Below are positions 8,594 to 21,937 of a stretch of DNA of 64,000 nt, in pieces. This stretch comes from CAVZVZ01 sp963778895. GTDB taxonomy: Bacteria > Actinomycetota > Acidimicrobiia > Acidimicrobiales > Acidimicrobilacustridaceae. The position numbers were made by a program, and so were the translations under genes. The notes beneath the pieces are model-generated. The model was not told the origin of the DNA. It saw only the letters and a list, made by a program, of their open reading frames with translations, and did no database searches. Position 1 is the stretch's first letter, and every line of letters begins with the position of its first letter. The DNA lies in NCBI GenBank assembly GCA_963778895.1, contig CAVZVZ010000005.1, positions 1,612,001 to 1,676,000 of the forward strand, read 5' to 3'.

Positions 8594-10015
8594 TCACAAC
8601 ATCGGTTCGGCTTCGTAGCGCGCTGCGTCAGGATGCACCGCCGCCACCGCCGCTACGGCCGCGACGAACGCTTGCGTCTGACTCGGCGCCGCGCCGACGA
8701 AATCGAGAGGTTCGGCGAGCACTCCGGCGAGCTCCGCGGCCGACAGACCCAACCGGTCGTCGGCGGCCAACCGATCAAAGAGGTCGTTGGCGTCCGATCC
8801 CTTCTCACGCATGTCGAGGGCCACCGCAACGGCGTGCTCGCGTATGACTTCGTGTGCCGTTTCACGACCGACGCCGGCGCGTACTGCCGCGAGGAGCACC
8901 TTCGTGGTGGCGAGGAACGGGAGATAGCGCCGCAGTTCGCGTTCGATCACCGCGGGGTAGGCGCCGAACTCATCGAGCACGTTCAGCAACGTCTGGAACA
9001 CTCCGTCGACCGCGAAGAACGCATCGGGCAGCGCTACCCGGCGAACGACCGAGCAACTCACGTCGCCCTCGTTCCACTGGTCGCCCGCCAACGCCGCGAC
9101 CATCGTCAGATGCCCGCGAAGCACGTTGGTCAACCCGTTGATGCGTTCGCACGAGCGCGTGTTCATCTTGTGCGGCATGGCCGAGGATCCGACCTGGCCC
9201 GCTTGGAAGCCCTCGGTCACCAACTCGTTGCCCGCCATGAGACGGATGCTCAGTGCGAGGCTCGACGGTGCGGCGGCCGCTTGCAGCAGCGAGGCCACCA
9301 CCTCCATGTCGAGCGACCGGGGATAGACCTGGCCCACATTCGTGAGGACCGCGCCGAACCCGAGGTGGTCAGCCACCCGCTGCTCGAGCTGATCCAGCTT
9401 CACGACGTCACCACCGAAGAGATCGAGCTGATCCTGCTGCGTACCGACCGGTCCTTTGATTCCCCGCAGGGGATAGCGCGCCAGCAGGTCGTCGATGGTG
9501 CGGTAGGCCTGCAGGAGCTCCTCGCCGGCATTGGCGAAACGCTTGCCGAGCGTGGTCGCCTGCGCGGGCACGTTGTGTGAACGGCCGGCGATGACCAACG
9601 TCTCGAACTCGGAAGCTCGCTCGGCCAGCCGCACGAGCGCGGTGACGACCCGCGTGCGCACGAGCTCCAACGCGCGACGCACTTGAAGCTGCTCGACGTT
9701 CTCGGTCAGATCACGCGAGGTCATCCCTTTGTGGATGTGTTCGTGACCCGCGAGGTCGGCGAACTCCTCGATGCGCGCCTTGACGTCGTGACGGGTAACT
9801 CGCTCGCGCGCCTCGATAGACGCCAGATCCACGCGGTCGACCACGTTCTTGTAGGCCTCGATCGCCTCCGCGGGCACGTCGATCCCCAGCTCCCGCTGGG
9901 CCTCGAGGACGGCGATCCAGAGCTCTCGCTCGAGGATCACCTTGCGCTCGGGCGACCAGATGTCGACCATCGGCGTGCTCGCGTACCTCGCCGCCAGCAC
10001 GTTCGGCACGCTCAC
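8594..10015 (-). CDS. purB: Adenylosuccinate lyase PurB
   Basis: Cleaves fumarate from SAICAR and from adenylosuccinate, serving both the common and the AMP branch of purine synthesis. The 473-residue protein has the fumarase/aspartase superfamily signature GSSAMPHKMNTRSCERI, TSRDLTENVEQL and RSHNVPAQ. The start is taken as GTG (VSVPNVLAARY), preceded by an AGAAGG-type ribosome-binding sequence; a longer extension upstream looks unlike the family. It is probably the first gene of the purB-to-purQ transcript, with the plus-strand Cys-rich gene divergent upstream. Confidence 0.96.
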   Translation of the reverse strand: MSVPNVLAARYASTPMVDIWSPERKVILERELWIAVLEAQRELGIDVPAEAIEAYKNVVDRVDLASIEARERVTRHDVKARIEEFADLAGHEHIHKGMTSRDLTENVEQLQVRRALELVRTRVVTALVRLAERASEFETLVIAGRSHNVPAQATTLGKRFANAGEELLQAYRTIDDLLARYPLRGIKGPVGTQQDQLDLFGGDVVKLDQLEQRVADHLGFGAVLTNVGQVYPRSLDMEVVASLLQAAAAPSSLALSIRLMAGNELVTEGFQAGQVGSSAMPHKMNTRSCERINGLTNVLRGHLTMVAALAGDQWNEGDVSCSVVRRVALPDAFFAVDGVFQTLLNVLDEFGAYPAVIERELRRYLPFLATTKVLLAAVRAGVGRETAHEVIREHAVAVALDMREKGSDANDLFDRLAADDRLGLSAAELAGVLAEPLDFVGAAPSQTQAFVAAVAAVAAVHPDAARYEAEPML

Positions 10016-10173
10016 GAGGCCTTCTTCGTGGGTCGATTGAACCATTTCGACGGCAGATCGTTCGCGATCCGTAAAGGATGTCGGCCAAGGGGTCGAAACT
10101 CGTAATCGGGAGAAGGCAGGAACCCGTCACAGTTGTCCGGTACACCCCGACGCGGGGCGGAGGGTTGAGGGTT

Positions 10174-10539
10174 ATGGATCTGCGGTGCGAGCGACACGGC
10201 TTCGAACTTGCCGTCGACACGTGCAGAAATTGCGCGAACAGCTTTTGTGCAGAGTGCTTGGTGTACTCGTTCGGGCGGAAAGAACAGCCGTATTGCGTGG
10301 CGTGCGCTCTGGCTGCTGCCGGCGTCCGTTCGAATGCGGCTCGCCAGCCGACGATGTCTCGGAAGGAGATGCGTCGACAGGCGAAGGAACGCAAGAAGGC
10401 CGAGAAGGATCGCAAGGCCGCCAAGGCCGTGCAGTCCGTCGAGATCGACTGGACGATCCCGGTCGACGATCCGGCGGCGCCCAACGAGTTCGAGTGGGCT
10501 GACGAACAAGAGTCGACCGGCGAGCGCGTGCCCTTCTGA
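10174..10539 (+). CDS. Small Cys-rich, probably zinc-binding protein
   Basis: A 121-residue protein. The N-terminal 50 residues carry a B-box-like Cys/His pattern (C-x2-H ... C-x2-C ... C-x2-C ... C-x2-C in RCERHGF, CRNCANSFCAECL and CVACAL), which suggests zinc binding. A lysine/arginine-rich helix follows (RKEMRRQAKERKKAEKDRK) and then an acidic tail. ATG is preferred over an upstream in-frame ATG because GGAGG and GAGG sequences sit just ahead of it and the zinc motif begins at once. It lies between the purB and purE genes, on the opposite strand. Function is unknown; an RNA- or protein-binding role is inference. Confidence 0.72.
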   Translation: MDLRCERHGFELAVDTCRNCANSFCAECLVYSFGRKEQPYCVACALAAAGVRSNAARQPTMSRKEMRRQAKERKKAEKDRKAAKAVQSVEIDWTIPVDDPAAPNEFEWADEQESTGERVPF

Positions 10540-10568
10540 GCTGCGACGCCCTCGGTTCGACATCTCCC

Positions 10569-11033
10569 TCAACCTCCTGCCATCTCACGGCGGTGATCCG
10601 ACAGTTGGGCTGCCAGGCCTTCGTCGGTGATCGCCAACATCTCGACGACGAGCAGTGCAGCGTTCATGGAACCGTCGATCGCAACCGTCGCGACCGGGAT
10701 CCCCTTGGGCATCTGCACAGTCGCATAGAGCGCGTCGACGCCGTTGAGGGCGCCACCTGACAGCGGCACGCCGACAACGGGCAGTGTCGTGTGCCCGGCC
10801 ACGACCCCGGCAAGGTGCGCGGCCATACCCGCCCCACAGATGAAGGCCACGTAGCCGTTCTCGCGGGCGGTGCTCGCCAGCTCGACCACCTTGGCCGGCG
10901 TGCGGTGGGCCGACAGGACCCGCTCGTCGGCCTCCAAGCCGAACCGCTCGAGGGTCTCGACCGCCGGTCGCATCTTGTCCTTGTCCGACGCTGACCCCAT
11001 CAACACGGCAACCTTGACGGGTTCTGGTTTCAC
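10569..11033 (-). CDS. purE: N5-carboxyaminoimidazole ribonucleotide mutase PurE
   Basis: Converts N5-CAIR to CAIR. The 154-residue class I PurE has LMGSASDKDKMRPAVETLERF at the N-terminus, SAHRTPAKV with the catalytic His, and the glycine-rich GAGMAAHLAGVVAGHT and GVPLSGGALNGVDAL loops. The GTG start overlaps the purD stop by 4 nt (GTGA); it is preferred over the upstream extension that would overlap purD by more. purK, the enzyme that feeds this reaction, is not in the window. Confidence 0.96.
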   Translation of the reverse strand: MKPEPVKVAVLMGSASDKDKMRPAVETLERFGLEADERVLSAHRTPAKVVELASTARENGYVAFICGAGMAAHLAGVVAGHTTLPVVGVPLSGGALNGVDALYATVQMPKGIPVATVAIDGSMNAALLVVEMLAITDEGLAAQLSDHRREMAGG

Positions 11034-12264
11034 GTTCGGTCCTCCTCCTTGGCGGCCGCCGCCGCGATGTCGAGTCGATACTGCATACCGGACCACGAGA
11101 CCGCGTCCACCCCTTCATAGGCACGGGCGCGGGCGTGCTCGATGGTGGGCCCTTGACCGGTGACCGCGAGAACCCGCCCGCCGGCGGTGACGAGGTCGCC
11201 GCCCACATCGCGAGACAGGCCGGCGCAGAAGACGGTGACCCCGTCGATGGCCGACGCCTCGTCGATGCCCTTGATCGGATCGCCGGTTCGCGGCGACTGG
11301 GGGTAGCCCTCGGAGGCGCACACCACGGTCACCGCCGCACCCGGCTCGAAGGTGACATCGGCCGGGAGTTGCCCGATCGCCGCGCCGTAGAGCAACTCGG
11401 AGAGATCCGACCGCAGACGAGGGAGCACCACCTGCGACTCGGGATCACCGAATCGCACGTTGTACTCCAGCATCTTCGGCCCGTCGGGCGTCAACATCAG
11501 CCCGCCGTAGAGCACGCCGCGGTAGTCGATGCCGCGACGCCGCAGCGCGGCCAGCGTGGGTTCGACCGCCTGCGCCATCACGTCGGTGATCAACGCGGGA
11601 CCCGCGGCCGGAACGGGCGAGTACGCGCCCATCCCGCCGGTGTTCGGCCCGGCGTCGCCGTCGTAGGCCCGTTTGAAGTCCTGCGAGGGAGCGAGGGCCA
11701 CCGCCGTGCGGCCGTCGCACACGGCGAGAACCGAGAGTTCGGGACCGGTGAGGCCTTCCTCGATGACGAGAGTGGTGCCGGCCGAACCGAAGGCCTCGCC
11801 GGAGAGGTACGAGAGCACGGCCTCGCGCGCCTCACGGATCGACTCGGTGACGACCACTCCCTTGCCCGCGGCCAAGCCGTCGGTCTTGATCACGTACAAC
11901 CCCGGCAACGTCTCGAGGAACGCGAGGGCCCCCTCGGTGTCGGTGAAGGTGCCATGGCGCGCCGTCGCCACGCCCGCTTCGAACAGCACCTCTTTCATCC
12001 AGGACTTCGAACCCTCGAGCCGCGCACCGTCGGCGCCGGGGCCGAACACCAGCTTGCCCTGCGCGCGCAATCGGTCGGCCAGACCTTCGACCAGAGGGGC
12101 CTCGGGCCCGATCACGAAGAGATCCGCGTCGAGCTCGTCGGCGGCTGGCTCGTCGAGCCCGGAATGCCCGGGTTCCCAGGCGTCACCACGACATCGGCCG
12201 ATCGGGCGAGCACGTGCGCCAACGCGTGCTCGCGGCCGCCCGAGCCGACGACGACGACTCTCAT
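11030..12264 (-). CDS. purD: Phosphoribosylamine-glycine ligase PurD (apparent frameshift near 12150-12157)
   Basis: Adds glycine to phosphoribosylamine with ATP (second step of the pathway). The ATG start gives MRVVVVGSGGREHALAHVLA, the typical PurD N-terminus. The frame breaks after TPGNPGIPGST and resumes with ADELDADLFVIGPEAPLVEG. Downstream are the ATP-grasp features: VIKTDGLAAGKGVVV, NTGGMGAYSPVPA and YNVRFGDPESQ. The break needs one or four missing bases; four (CGCG) gives Ser-Thr-Arg-Glu-Pro at the junction and a protein of 412 residues, a normal size. It lies 25 bp after purA and overlaps purE by 4 nt. Confidence 0.94.
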
Positions 12265-12289
12265 ACGGACCTGACCCGGCATTGCAGCC

Positions 12290-13570
<1,281 letters not shown>

Positions 13571-13625
13571 GCATGTTCTCCCCGGTCACAGAACGTGCGC
13601 CGAACGGCGCAAGCTCCTCAGCGTC

Positions 13626-13662
13626 GTCTTACGGCGCAACCTTACTGGTTGCGCCGTAAGAC
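13626..13662 (-). terminator. Perfect 16-bp inverted repeat downstream of the surface-protein gene
   Basis: Arms 13626-13641 and 13647-13662 pair perfectly around the 5-nt loop TTACT; the core arm is CTTACGGCGCAACC. It follows the stop of the LPQTG gene by 36 bp and precedes purA, so an intrinsic terminator of the surface-protein transcript is likely. There is no U-run after the hairpin, so it is of the U-less kind, or it could instead act on the purA leader. Confidence 0.65.
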
Positions 13663-13698
13663 TCCGCTCCCTGTATTCAGACCGGCGCCGATCGCCCG

Positions 13699-16380
13699 TC
13701 AGCTGCGACGGCGGGTCATCCCGATGAGACATGCGCCAGCGAGGATGAGCCCCGAAGCCAAGGCCACCAATCCGAAGACGTTGGAGCCTGTCTGCGGCAG
13801 TGGCGTCTCGGTGGAACCCAAGACCTCGAAAGTGGTCACGCTCGCCGGCGGGATCGTGTCGGGCGGCAAGCAGTTGTAGGTGATCTGCTGCTCGTCGACC
13901 GTCGTATCGCCGTCTTTGACCGTGATCGTGGAAGTCTGATCCTCGGTCATGGGCACCGTCACGGCGACGGGCGTGGCGCCGACCTCGACGGTGGTGACGA
14001 CCTGGCCGTCCTTCAGAACCGTGAGCTCGACCGGGGACTCACCGTCGTTCGTGAGGGTGACCACGACCCCGCCCTCGGCGCATTGCACCGCGGACGTGGC
14101 GGCCGGGCTCTGGCAGTTGTGCGTGACGACCTTCTGGGTGACGACCCCGACCCCGTCAGCTTCAACGGAGATCGTCGCCGTCTGGTCCTCGGCGAGAGGA
14201 ACGGTCACGACTTCCTGTTGGCCGGAACCCACGGTATGGGTCGGCCCGAAGTTCTCGCCGTCCACCACGATCCGGTACACGACGTCGCCGCCACCCGTGT
14301 TGCGCAGGGTGACCACCGCGCCGCCGCTCGCACAGTCGTCGGCGATGCTCGCCGCCGGCGCGGAGAGCCACACGAGTGGGTTCTCGACCGTGACCGTGAC
14401 CGGCACCGTGGTGCTGTTGATGGTCACGATGCCGTCAGCGGGCGTGAGCACCGGCGTCTGGTATTCGTAACCGTCGACGGGCGCAGGCACGCTGACCTCT
14501 TCGACGGTGCACTGGGTGCCGAGCGGGATGCCGTTGATGGCCTTCGTCTCACTGGCTTCGAGCGAGAACGACTGGTCGAACTCCGTCCCGGCGCAGTCGA
14601 GCGTGAACCCGAAGGTCGAATCGGCGACATAGCCCTCGGTCGCCCCGGTTACCTTCTTCGTGACGGTGAGACCACCGAGGAGACGCTCGATCGGGTTCGT
14701 CAGCGTGACCGAAACCGTCTCGGTCGAGCCGATCTCCACGACGTTCGACGGGGTGAACACCTCATCGCCGTACACATAGGAGGGACCGGTGGTCGACGGC
14801 TTGGTGGTCTCGGAAAGCGTGCAGGTGATGCCGACCGGCAGGTCGTTGACCGTCTTCGTCTCGCCGTTGGCCAGCGTCAGCACGCCTTCGGTGCCGTTCG
14901 CGCAGTCATAGGACACCGTGAAGGTGGAATCGGCCACATAGCCGTCGGTCGCGCCGGTGACGTGCTTGGTCACCGAGAAGGCCCCGAGCAGTTGCTCGAG
15001 CGGGTTGTCGAGCGCGACCTGGACCACGTTGTCGTCGTCGTTCTTCACGATCGTGACCACGTTCGACGGGCTGAAGACCTCGGGCCCGTACACGTACGAC
15101 GGACCGGTCGTGTCCGGCTTGGCCGTCTCGGCCAAGGTGCAAGTGGTGCCGAGCGGAAGGTCGCCGACACCCTTGGTGTCGCCGTTCTCCAGGAGCAACG
15201 TGCCGCTGCTGTCGTTCGAGCACTCGTAGGAGACGGCGAACTCAGAGCCCGGTACGTACCCACCCGTCGCGCCCGTCACGTGCTTGGTGACGGAGAAGCC
15301 ACCGAAGAGGCGCACGATCGGGTTGGTCAGGATCACCGACACGTCCGAGGTGTCGCCGATCGTGATCACGTTCGACGGGTCCCACGACTCGGAGTCGTAG
15401 ACATAGCTCGGACCCGACGTGGCGGGCTTCGAGCTCTCACCCAGGGTGCAGGTGCTGCCGACGGGGATGTTGCCGACCGACTTCGTCTCGCCGTTGACGA
15501 GCGTCAACGAACCGGACGCTCCGTTCGTGCACGAGTAGCCGACGACGAACTGGGAGCCGGGTACGTAACCTCCGGTCTCGCCGGTCACCTGCTTCTTGAC
15601 CGAGAAGCTGCCGACGTTCGGATAGGGATTGGTGACGGTGATGTCGACCTGCGGGCTGTCCGCGCTCACGACCGCCGGGTTCGGAGAGATGGTCGCTCCG
15701 GGAGGGGCGTTCACCTCGCTCAAGGTGTAGCTGCCGTACGGCAGGTCGTTGACGGTCTGGGTTTCGCCACCTTGGACGTCGACCTGACCGCTGGTGCCGG
15801 CGCCGTCGTCGTAGTTGATCGTGTAGGTCGCGCCTGGGGGCGCCGTGTTACCGGTCACCACCTTGCTGATCGAAAGCGACCCGGTCGGCGGCGTGCAATG
15901 CCCGCCGAGCTTCACCTCGAAGGATTGGGTGGCCGTGACCTCGTTGGTGCCGCTGCCGTCGGAGTACTTCCATCGACCGGTCACCGTGAGCGTGACGCTC
16001 TCGGTGTCGCCGGGAATGCCCGTGGTCGTCGCCGTCACGGATCCACTCGGCGGGACGACGGTGCCCGGGCCCGCGTAGCCCGGGCCGACGACGCCCTCGT
16101 AGCTCCCGTCCGCGGTCAAGCCGGTGGTGGTGCCCACATTCGGTGTCACCGAGTAGGCCCGAACCAGCATGTAGCGGTTCGACGCCGACTCGGAGTTGCC
16201 GACCGTCCAGTTGACGGTGAACGTGCCGTCGCTCTCACACTGGGACTCGCCGGACAACAACGGATGATGCGCGAACGCGCTCGGCGCAAAGGCAAAGAAG
16301 CCCGCCGTCAACGCTGCGATCACCGCAACTGCCGCCGCAATCTTGCCGCGGCCCGATCGACCCCTCGTGGTCGCTTTCAT
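13699..16380 (-). CDS. LPQTG-anchored surface protein with repeated DUF5979-like modules
   Basis: An 893-residue secreted protein. Residues 1-37 form a signal peptide (basic start, hydrophobic core, SAFA cleavage region). After a roughly 130-residue N-terminal domain come an SpaA-like module (ISKVVTGNTAPPGATYTINYDD), then four closely related repeats of about 105 residues, each opening with SFSVTKHVTGATGGYV-type sequence and closing with VTLTNP. Two Ig-like Cys-containing modules follow. The C-terminus has LPQTG, a hydrophobic helix and MTRRRS, so a sortase should attach it to the cell wall. An adhesin or cell-wall stalk role is likely. No sortase gene is in the window. The repeats are protein-level and diverged, so this is not an assembly collapse. 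Confidence 0.9.
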   Translation of the reverse strand: MKATTRGRSGRGKIAAAVAVIAALTAGFFAFAPSAFAHHPLLSGESQCESDGTFTVNWTVGNSESASNRYMLVRAYSVTPNVGTTTGLTADGSYEGVVGPGYAGPGTVVPPSGSVTATTTGIPGDTESVTLTVTGRWKYSDGSGTNEVTATQSFEVKLGGHCTPPTGSLSISKVVTGNTAPPGATYTINYDDGAGTSGQVDVQGGETQTVNDLPYGSYTLSEVNAPPGATISPNPAVVSADSPQVDITVTNPYPNVGSFSVKKQVTGETGGYVPGSQFVVGYSCTNGASGSLTLVNGETKSVGNIPVGSTCTLGESSKPATSGPSYVYDSESWDPSNVITIGDTSDVSVILTNPIVRLFGGFSVTKHVTGATGGYVPGSEFAVSYECSNDSSGTLLLENGDTKGVGDLPLGTTCTLAETAKPDTTGPSYVYGPEVFSPSNVVTIVKNDDDNVVQVALDNPLEQLLGAFSVTKHVTGATDGYVADSTFTVSYDCANGTEGVLTLANGETKTVNDLPVGITCTLSETTKPSTTGPSYVYGDEVFTPSNVVEIGSTETVSVTLTNPIERLLGGLTVTKKVTGATEGYVADSTFGFTLDCAGTEFDQSFSLEASETKAINGIPLGTQCTVEEVSVPAPVDGYEYQTPVLTPADGIVTINSTTVPVTVTVENPLVWLSAPAASIADDCASGGAVVTLRNTGGGDVVYRIVVDGENFGPTHTVGSGQQEVVTVPLAEDQTATISVEADGVGVVTQKVVTHNCQSPAATSAVQCAEGGVVVTLTNDGESPVELTVLKDGQVVTTVEVGATPVAVTVPMTEDQTSTITVKDGDTTVDEQQITYNCLPPDTIPPASVTTFEVLGSTETPLPQTGSNVFGLVALASGLILAGACLIGMTRRRS

Positions 16381-16748
16381 CGCCCCAACTCCCTCCTGCG
16401 CCGCCGCCGGAGGTGACCGGCGCCGACGGACATCGCCTTTCGACTCGACACCGGTATCGCCCTGTGTCTCGCCGATGTCCGTTTACGCGGGCCGGTTTCG
16501 CACTAGCTCCCCACAAACCAAGCGACCAGTTGGCGGTCTGTGGATCACAGCTTCCCGTTGGCGGGCGAACGTACCACGCTCCGTCACCGTCGACCAGCAT
16601 TTGTGCCACTCATTGCGCCGAATTCTTCGCCGTATGCGGTCGTATGCGGGAACTTCTCACTCTTCGCGGTCACTCGACCGCACAACAGCACCCGATGACA
16701 CTGTGGGCAACTACGCAGGGTGATAGGCCAAATGGCCTAGTCGGAGGC
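16381..16748. other. Intergenic region between clpB and the surface-protein gene
   Basis: About 370 bp without a convincing gene. The half nearest the surface-protein gene holds a GGAGGG ribosome-binding sequence just before the start and a nested inverted-repeat leader. The rest is less GC-rich than its surroundings and probably carries the promoter of the surface-protein gene. I see no conserved promoter boxes that I would defend. Confidence 0.5.
16426..16482 (-). promoter_or_regulatory. Structured 5' leader of the surface-protein gene (candidate RNA element)
   Basis: On the transcribed strand, ACGGACATCG pairs perfectly with CGATGTCCGT across a 37-nt interval. Within it GACAC pairs with GTGTC around AGGGCGATACCG, and GTCGAAAGG sits beside the closing stem. 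The element ends about 45 nt before the start codon. The nested stems and unpaired purine-rich loops look like a cis-regulatory RNA. I compared it mentally with the c-di-GMP-I and ydaO consensus sequences and it does not match either well, so no class is assigned. Confidence 0.45.
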
Positions 16749-19228
<2,480 letters not shown>

Positions 19229-19261
19229 GGGTCTCCAGTGGGTCGGCGGTTAGGCTCAGGA

Positions 19262-19286
19262 AACTTGACAATCAAAGTATCAACTT
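19262..19286. promoter_or_regulatory. HAIR-like HspR operator upstream of clpB
   Basis: Read towards clpB the sequence is AAGTTGA-N11-TCAAGTT. The core TTGA-N11-TCAA equals that of the HspR-associated inverted repeat (CTTGAGT-N7-ACTCAAG). The same AAGTTGA-N11-TCAA(C/G)TT arrangement occurs upstream of dnaK in this window, and hspR is encoded between them. Repression of clpB by HspR is inferred. Confidence 0.7.
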
Positions 19287-19385
19287 TATTCCCGTTCCAG
19301 CCAGGGAATCCTCGGGGAAAGAACCCTCTCGCACCCCGAACCCCTCCCGGTAGCGTGATTCTGCCGGACGCCCAGGCGGTAGACC

Positions 19386-20667
19386 ATGCCCGCACCAAGC
19401 CCCTCACTCACGCTCGACGACGCGGTCGAGTATTGCCGGGTCCACGATCTGGCCACCCCTGCCCACGTTTACGAGCGCACCACGATCGGCATCGAGCTCG
19501 AGTTCCTCACCGTCGACGCGCGACGGTGGCCGGTTGGCGCTCGAGCAAGCCGAGCGGATCGTCGCTGACGTCGAGCCGCTACCGGCAGGTAGCCGACTCA
19601 CAATCGAGCCCGGCGGGCAGCTCGAGATCAGCACGGCCACGTTCACCAATGTCGACGACGCGTGCGCCGCCGCGGCCGACGACCTATTCGTGCTCGACCA
19701 ACAATGTGCGGCCGAGGGCGTCGAACTGGTGGCGCTGGGCGCCGACCCGGAACGCACGCCGGAGCGAGTGGTCACGGCTCCTCGCTACCGCGCGATGCAG
19801 GCCTACTTCGACAGCCTGGGCAACGCCGGCCGCACGATGATGTGCAACACGGCCGCGCTACAGGTGAACGTTTGCCTGGGCGAAGCCCGCATGGTCGACC
19901 GCTGGAGGTTGGCCCACGCCTTGGGGCCCACGCTGATCGCCAGCTTCGCGAACTCACCGCTCAGCGACGGCGGTGCAAGCGGTTGGCAGTCGAGCCGGCT
20001 GCGCCAATGGTGGTTGCTGGACCCGAGCCGGTCGGCGCCCGTCACCATCGAGGACGATCCCGAGGCGGCCTGGCCGGATTACGCGCTCGACGCTCGCGTG
20101 ATGTTGATCCGCAACTCCGACGACGACCACCGCCCTCTCCGCGACCCGATGACGTTCCGCTCGTGGCTCATGAACGGACACGAGCTCGGCTATCCGACCC
20201 TCGACGACCTCGTGTATCACCTGACCACCCTGTTTCCCCCGGTGCGCCCGAAGGGTTGGCTCGAGCTCCGGATGTTCGACGCCCTACCCACGCCGTTCTG
20301 GCACGTCGCTACCGCGGTCACGAGCGTGCTGCTCGACGACGAGCATGCCGCCGACTCCGTGAGCCGCGCGGTAGAAGACACTGCTGACCTCTGGATCGAC
20401 GCCGCACAGCTGGGGCTCGGTCACCCCGCGCTCGCCGAGTCGGCGGAGCGCTGTTTCGCCATTGCCCTCGAGGCTCTGGAGCGAATCGACTCGGCCCCGG
20501 CGACGATCGACGTGGTGGCGGGCTTCGCCGACCGCTGGCCGATGCGGGGGCGCAGTCCCGCCGACGATCGCCTCGATGCCTGGCGTCACGACGGCACGCT
20601 CTGGCCAGTACGCGAGTCGCCCGTTCCCTATGCCGACGAACTGAACGTGGCGGACAGCCTCCCGTGA
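19386..20667 (+). CDS. egtA: Glutamate-cysteine ligase EgtA (apparent frameshift near 19540)
   Basis: Makes gamma-glutamylcysteine, the sulfur donor for ergothioneine in the mycobacterial pathway. Conserved segments are IGIELEFLTVDARRWPV, SRLTIEPGGQLEIST, MMCNTAALQVNV and WLELRMFDALP, as in the GCS2-type ligases. The frame breaks just after RRWPVG. Inserting one CG in GTTGGCGCTCG joins it to ALEQAERIVADV and gives 427 residues. The ATG start is 100 bp downstream of the operator shared with clpB, on the other strand. The stop overlaps the egtB start by 4 nt (GTGA). Confidence 0.92.
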
Positions 20668-21928
20668 CCGTCTCGACCGTCGACGCCGCGTCGATCGAGC
20701 ACGCACTCGACCGCAGCCGCGCCCGCACACTGGGTTTGGTCGACGATCTCGACGAGACCGACCAGTACGCGCAGCATTCGCCCTTGATGTCACCGTTGGT
20801 CTGGGATCTGGCGCACATCGGCAACTACGAGGAGTTGTGGCTTCTCCGGTCGCTCGACGACCGACCGGCGATCGACGACAACCTCGACTGGTTGTACAAC
20901 GCGTTCGAACACCCGCGCTGGACCAGGCCCAGCCTGCCGATCCTGTCGCCCGTCGAAGCCCGCGGTTACCTCGCAGAGGTTCGCAGTGCGGTGCTCGACC
21001 TGCTCGGCAAGGTCGGTCTCGACTCGGAAGAGCGGCTGCTCCGCGACGGCTTCGTCTACGGGATGGTGTTGCAACACGAGCACCAACACTGCGAGACCAT
21101 GCTCGCCACCCGTCAACTCATGGGCACGCGGGCCCCACCGGTGCCCACCCCCACCGAAATTGGCGTCTCCATGGACAACATGTGGCACGAGAGGCGCCAA
21201 TTTGCAGAGGGGGGGCGTTCTCGATGGGGACCTCGGATCACCCGTGGGCGTACGACAACGAGCGACCCAGCCACGAGGTCACGGTCGAGCCGTTCAGGAT
21301 GGACCCGACTCCCGTAACCGTGCGCGACTACCTCGCGTTCGTCGACGACGGCGGGTATGTCGACGACCGGCTCTGGCATCCCGACGGATGGGCCTTCGTG
21401 CAACAAGAGCACCTCGAGCACCCGCAGTTCTGGCGCCGCGATGGCCAGCACGGTTGGTCGCTCCTGCGCTTCGGCCACACCACTGATCTGACGGAGCACG
21501 CTGACGAAGCGGTGCAACACGTCAGCTGGTACGAGGCCGACGCGTTCGCTCGGTGGGCCGGCAAACGGTTGCCGACCGAGATCGAGTGGGAGTACGCCGC
21601 GAGCCACGCCGACATCACCACCGCGAACCTCGGCCAACGAGCCGACGGCCCGCGCTCGGTCTCCGCCATGCCCACCACCGCCGATGGCATCGGCGGAATG
21701 TTCGGCGACGTGTGGGAATGGACCAGTTCGGACTTCCGTCCGTACCCCGGCTTCGAGTCGTTCCCTTACGACGAGTACTCGAAGGTATTCTTCGGCCCCG
21801 AGTACAAGGTTCTCCGCGGAGGTTCGTGGGCCACCGATCCGGTCGCCATGCGGCGTAGCTTCCGTAATTGGGACTACCCCATCCGGCGCCAGATCTTCGC
21901 CGGCTTCCGGTGCGCGCAGGACGCCTGA
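20664..21928 (+). CDS. egtB: Ergothioneine biosynthesis protein EgtB (apparent frameshift near 21209-21216)
   Basis: Iron-dependent sulfoxide synthase that joins gamma-glutamylcysteine (or cysteine) to trimethylhistidine. The N-terminal DinB-like domain supplies metal ligands (His in DLAHIGNYEE, then QHEHQHCETML). The C-terminal FGE-sulfatase-like domain runs from GTSDHPWAYDNERPSHEV to GGSWATDP and FRNWDYPIRRQIFAGFR. The frame breaks at a run of seven G. One extra G, or CGCG after it, restores continuity and about 421 residues. The start overlaps egtA, and egtC follows by 9 bp. Confidence 0.92.
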
Positions 21929-21937
21929 ACCCACGCC

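Noticed and set aside
14650..15620. Tandem repeats as a CRISPR or DNA satellite
   Set aside because: The ~315-bp periodicity is protein-coding repeat modules in frame with divergent codons; no short spacers or identical repeats.
14083..16416. Long plus-strand open frame opposite the surface-protein gene
   Set aside because: It mirrors the GC-rich third positions of the real gene, is full of Arg/His/Asp shadow composition and has no domain.
16426..16482. c-di-GMP-I or ydaO riboswitch label for the leader
   Set aside because: The conserved core sequences of those classes are not present; only a generic nested hairpin with a GAAA segment is seen.
21209..21215. Simple homopolymer error as the general cause of frame breaks
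   Set aside because: Only egtB has a long G run at the break; the other breaks share loss of CG, not of single bases in homopolymers.
20664..21928. EgtB as the formylglycine-generating maturase of the sulfatase
   Set aside because: It has the N-terminal DinB-like iron-ligand domain and sits in egtABCD; the FGE-like fold is shared by homology only.
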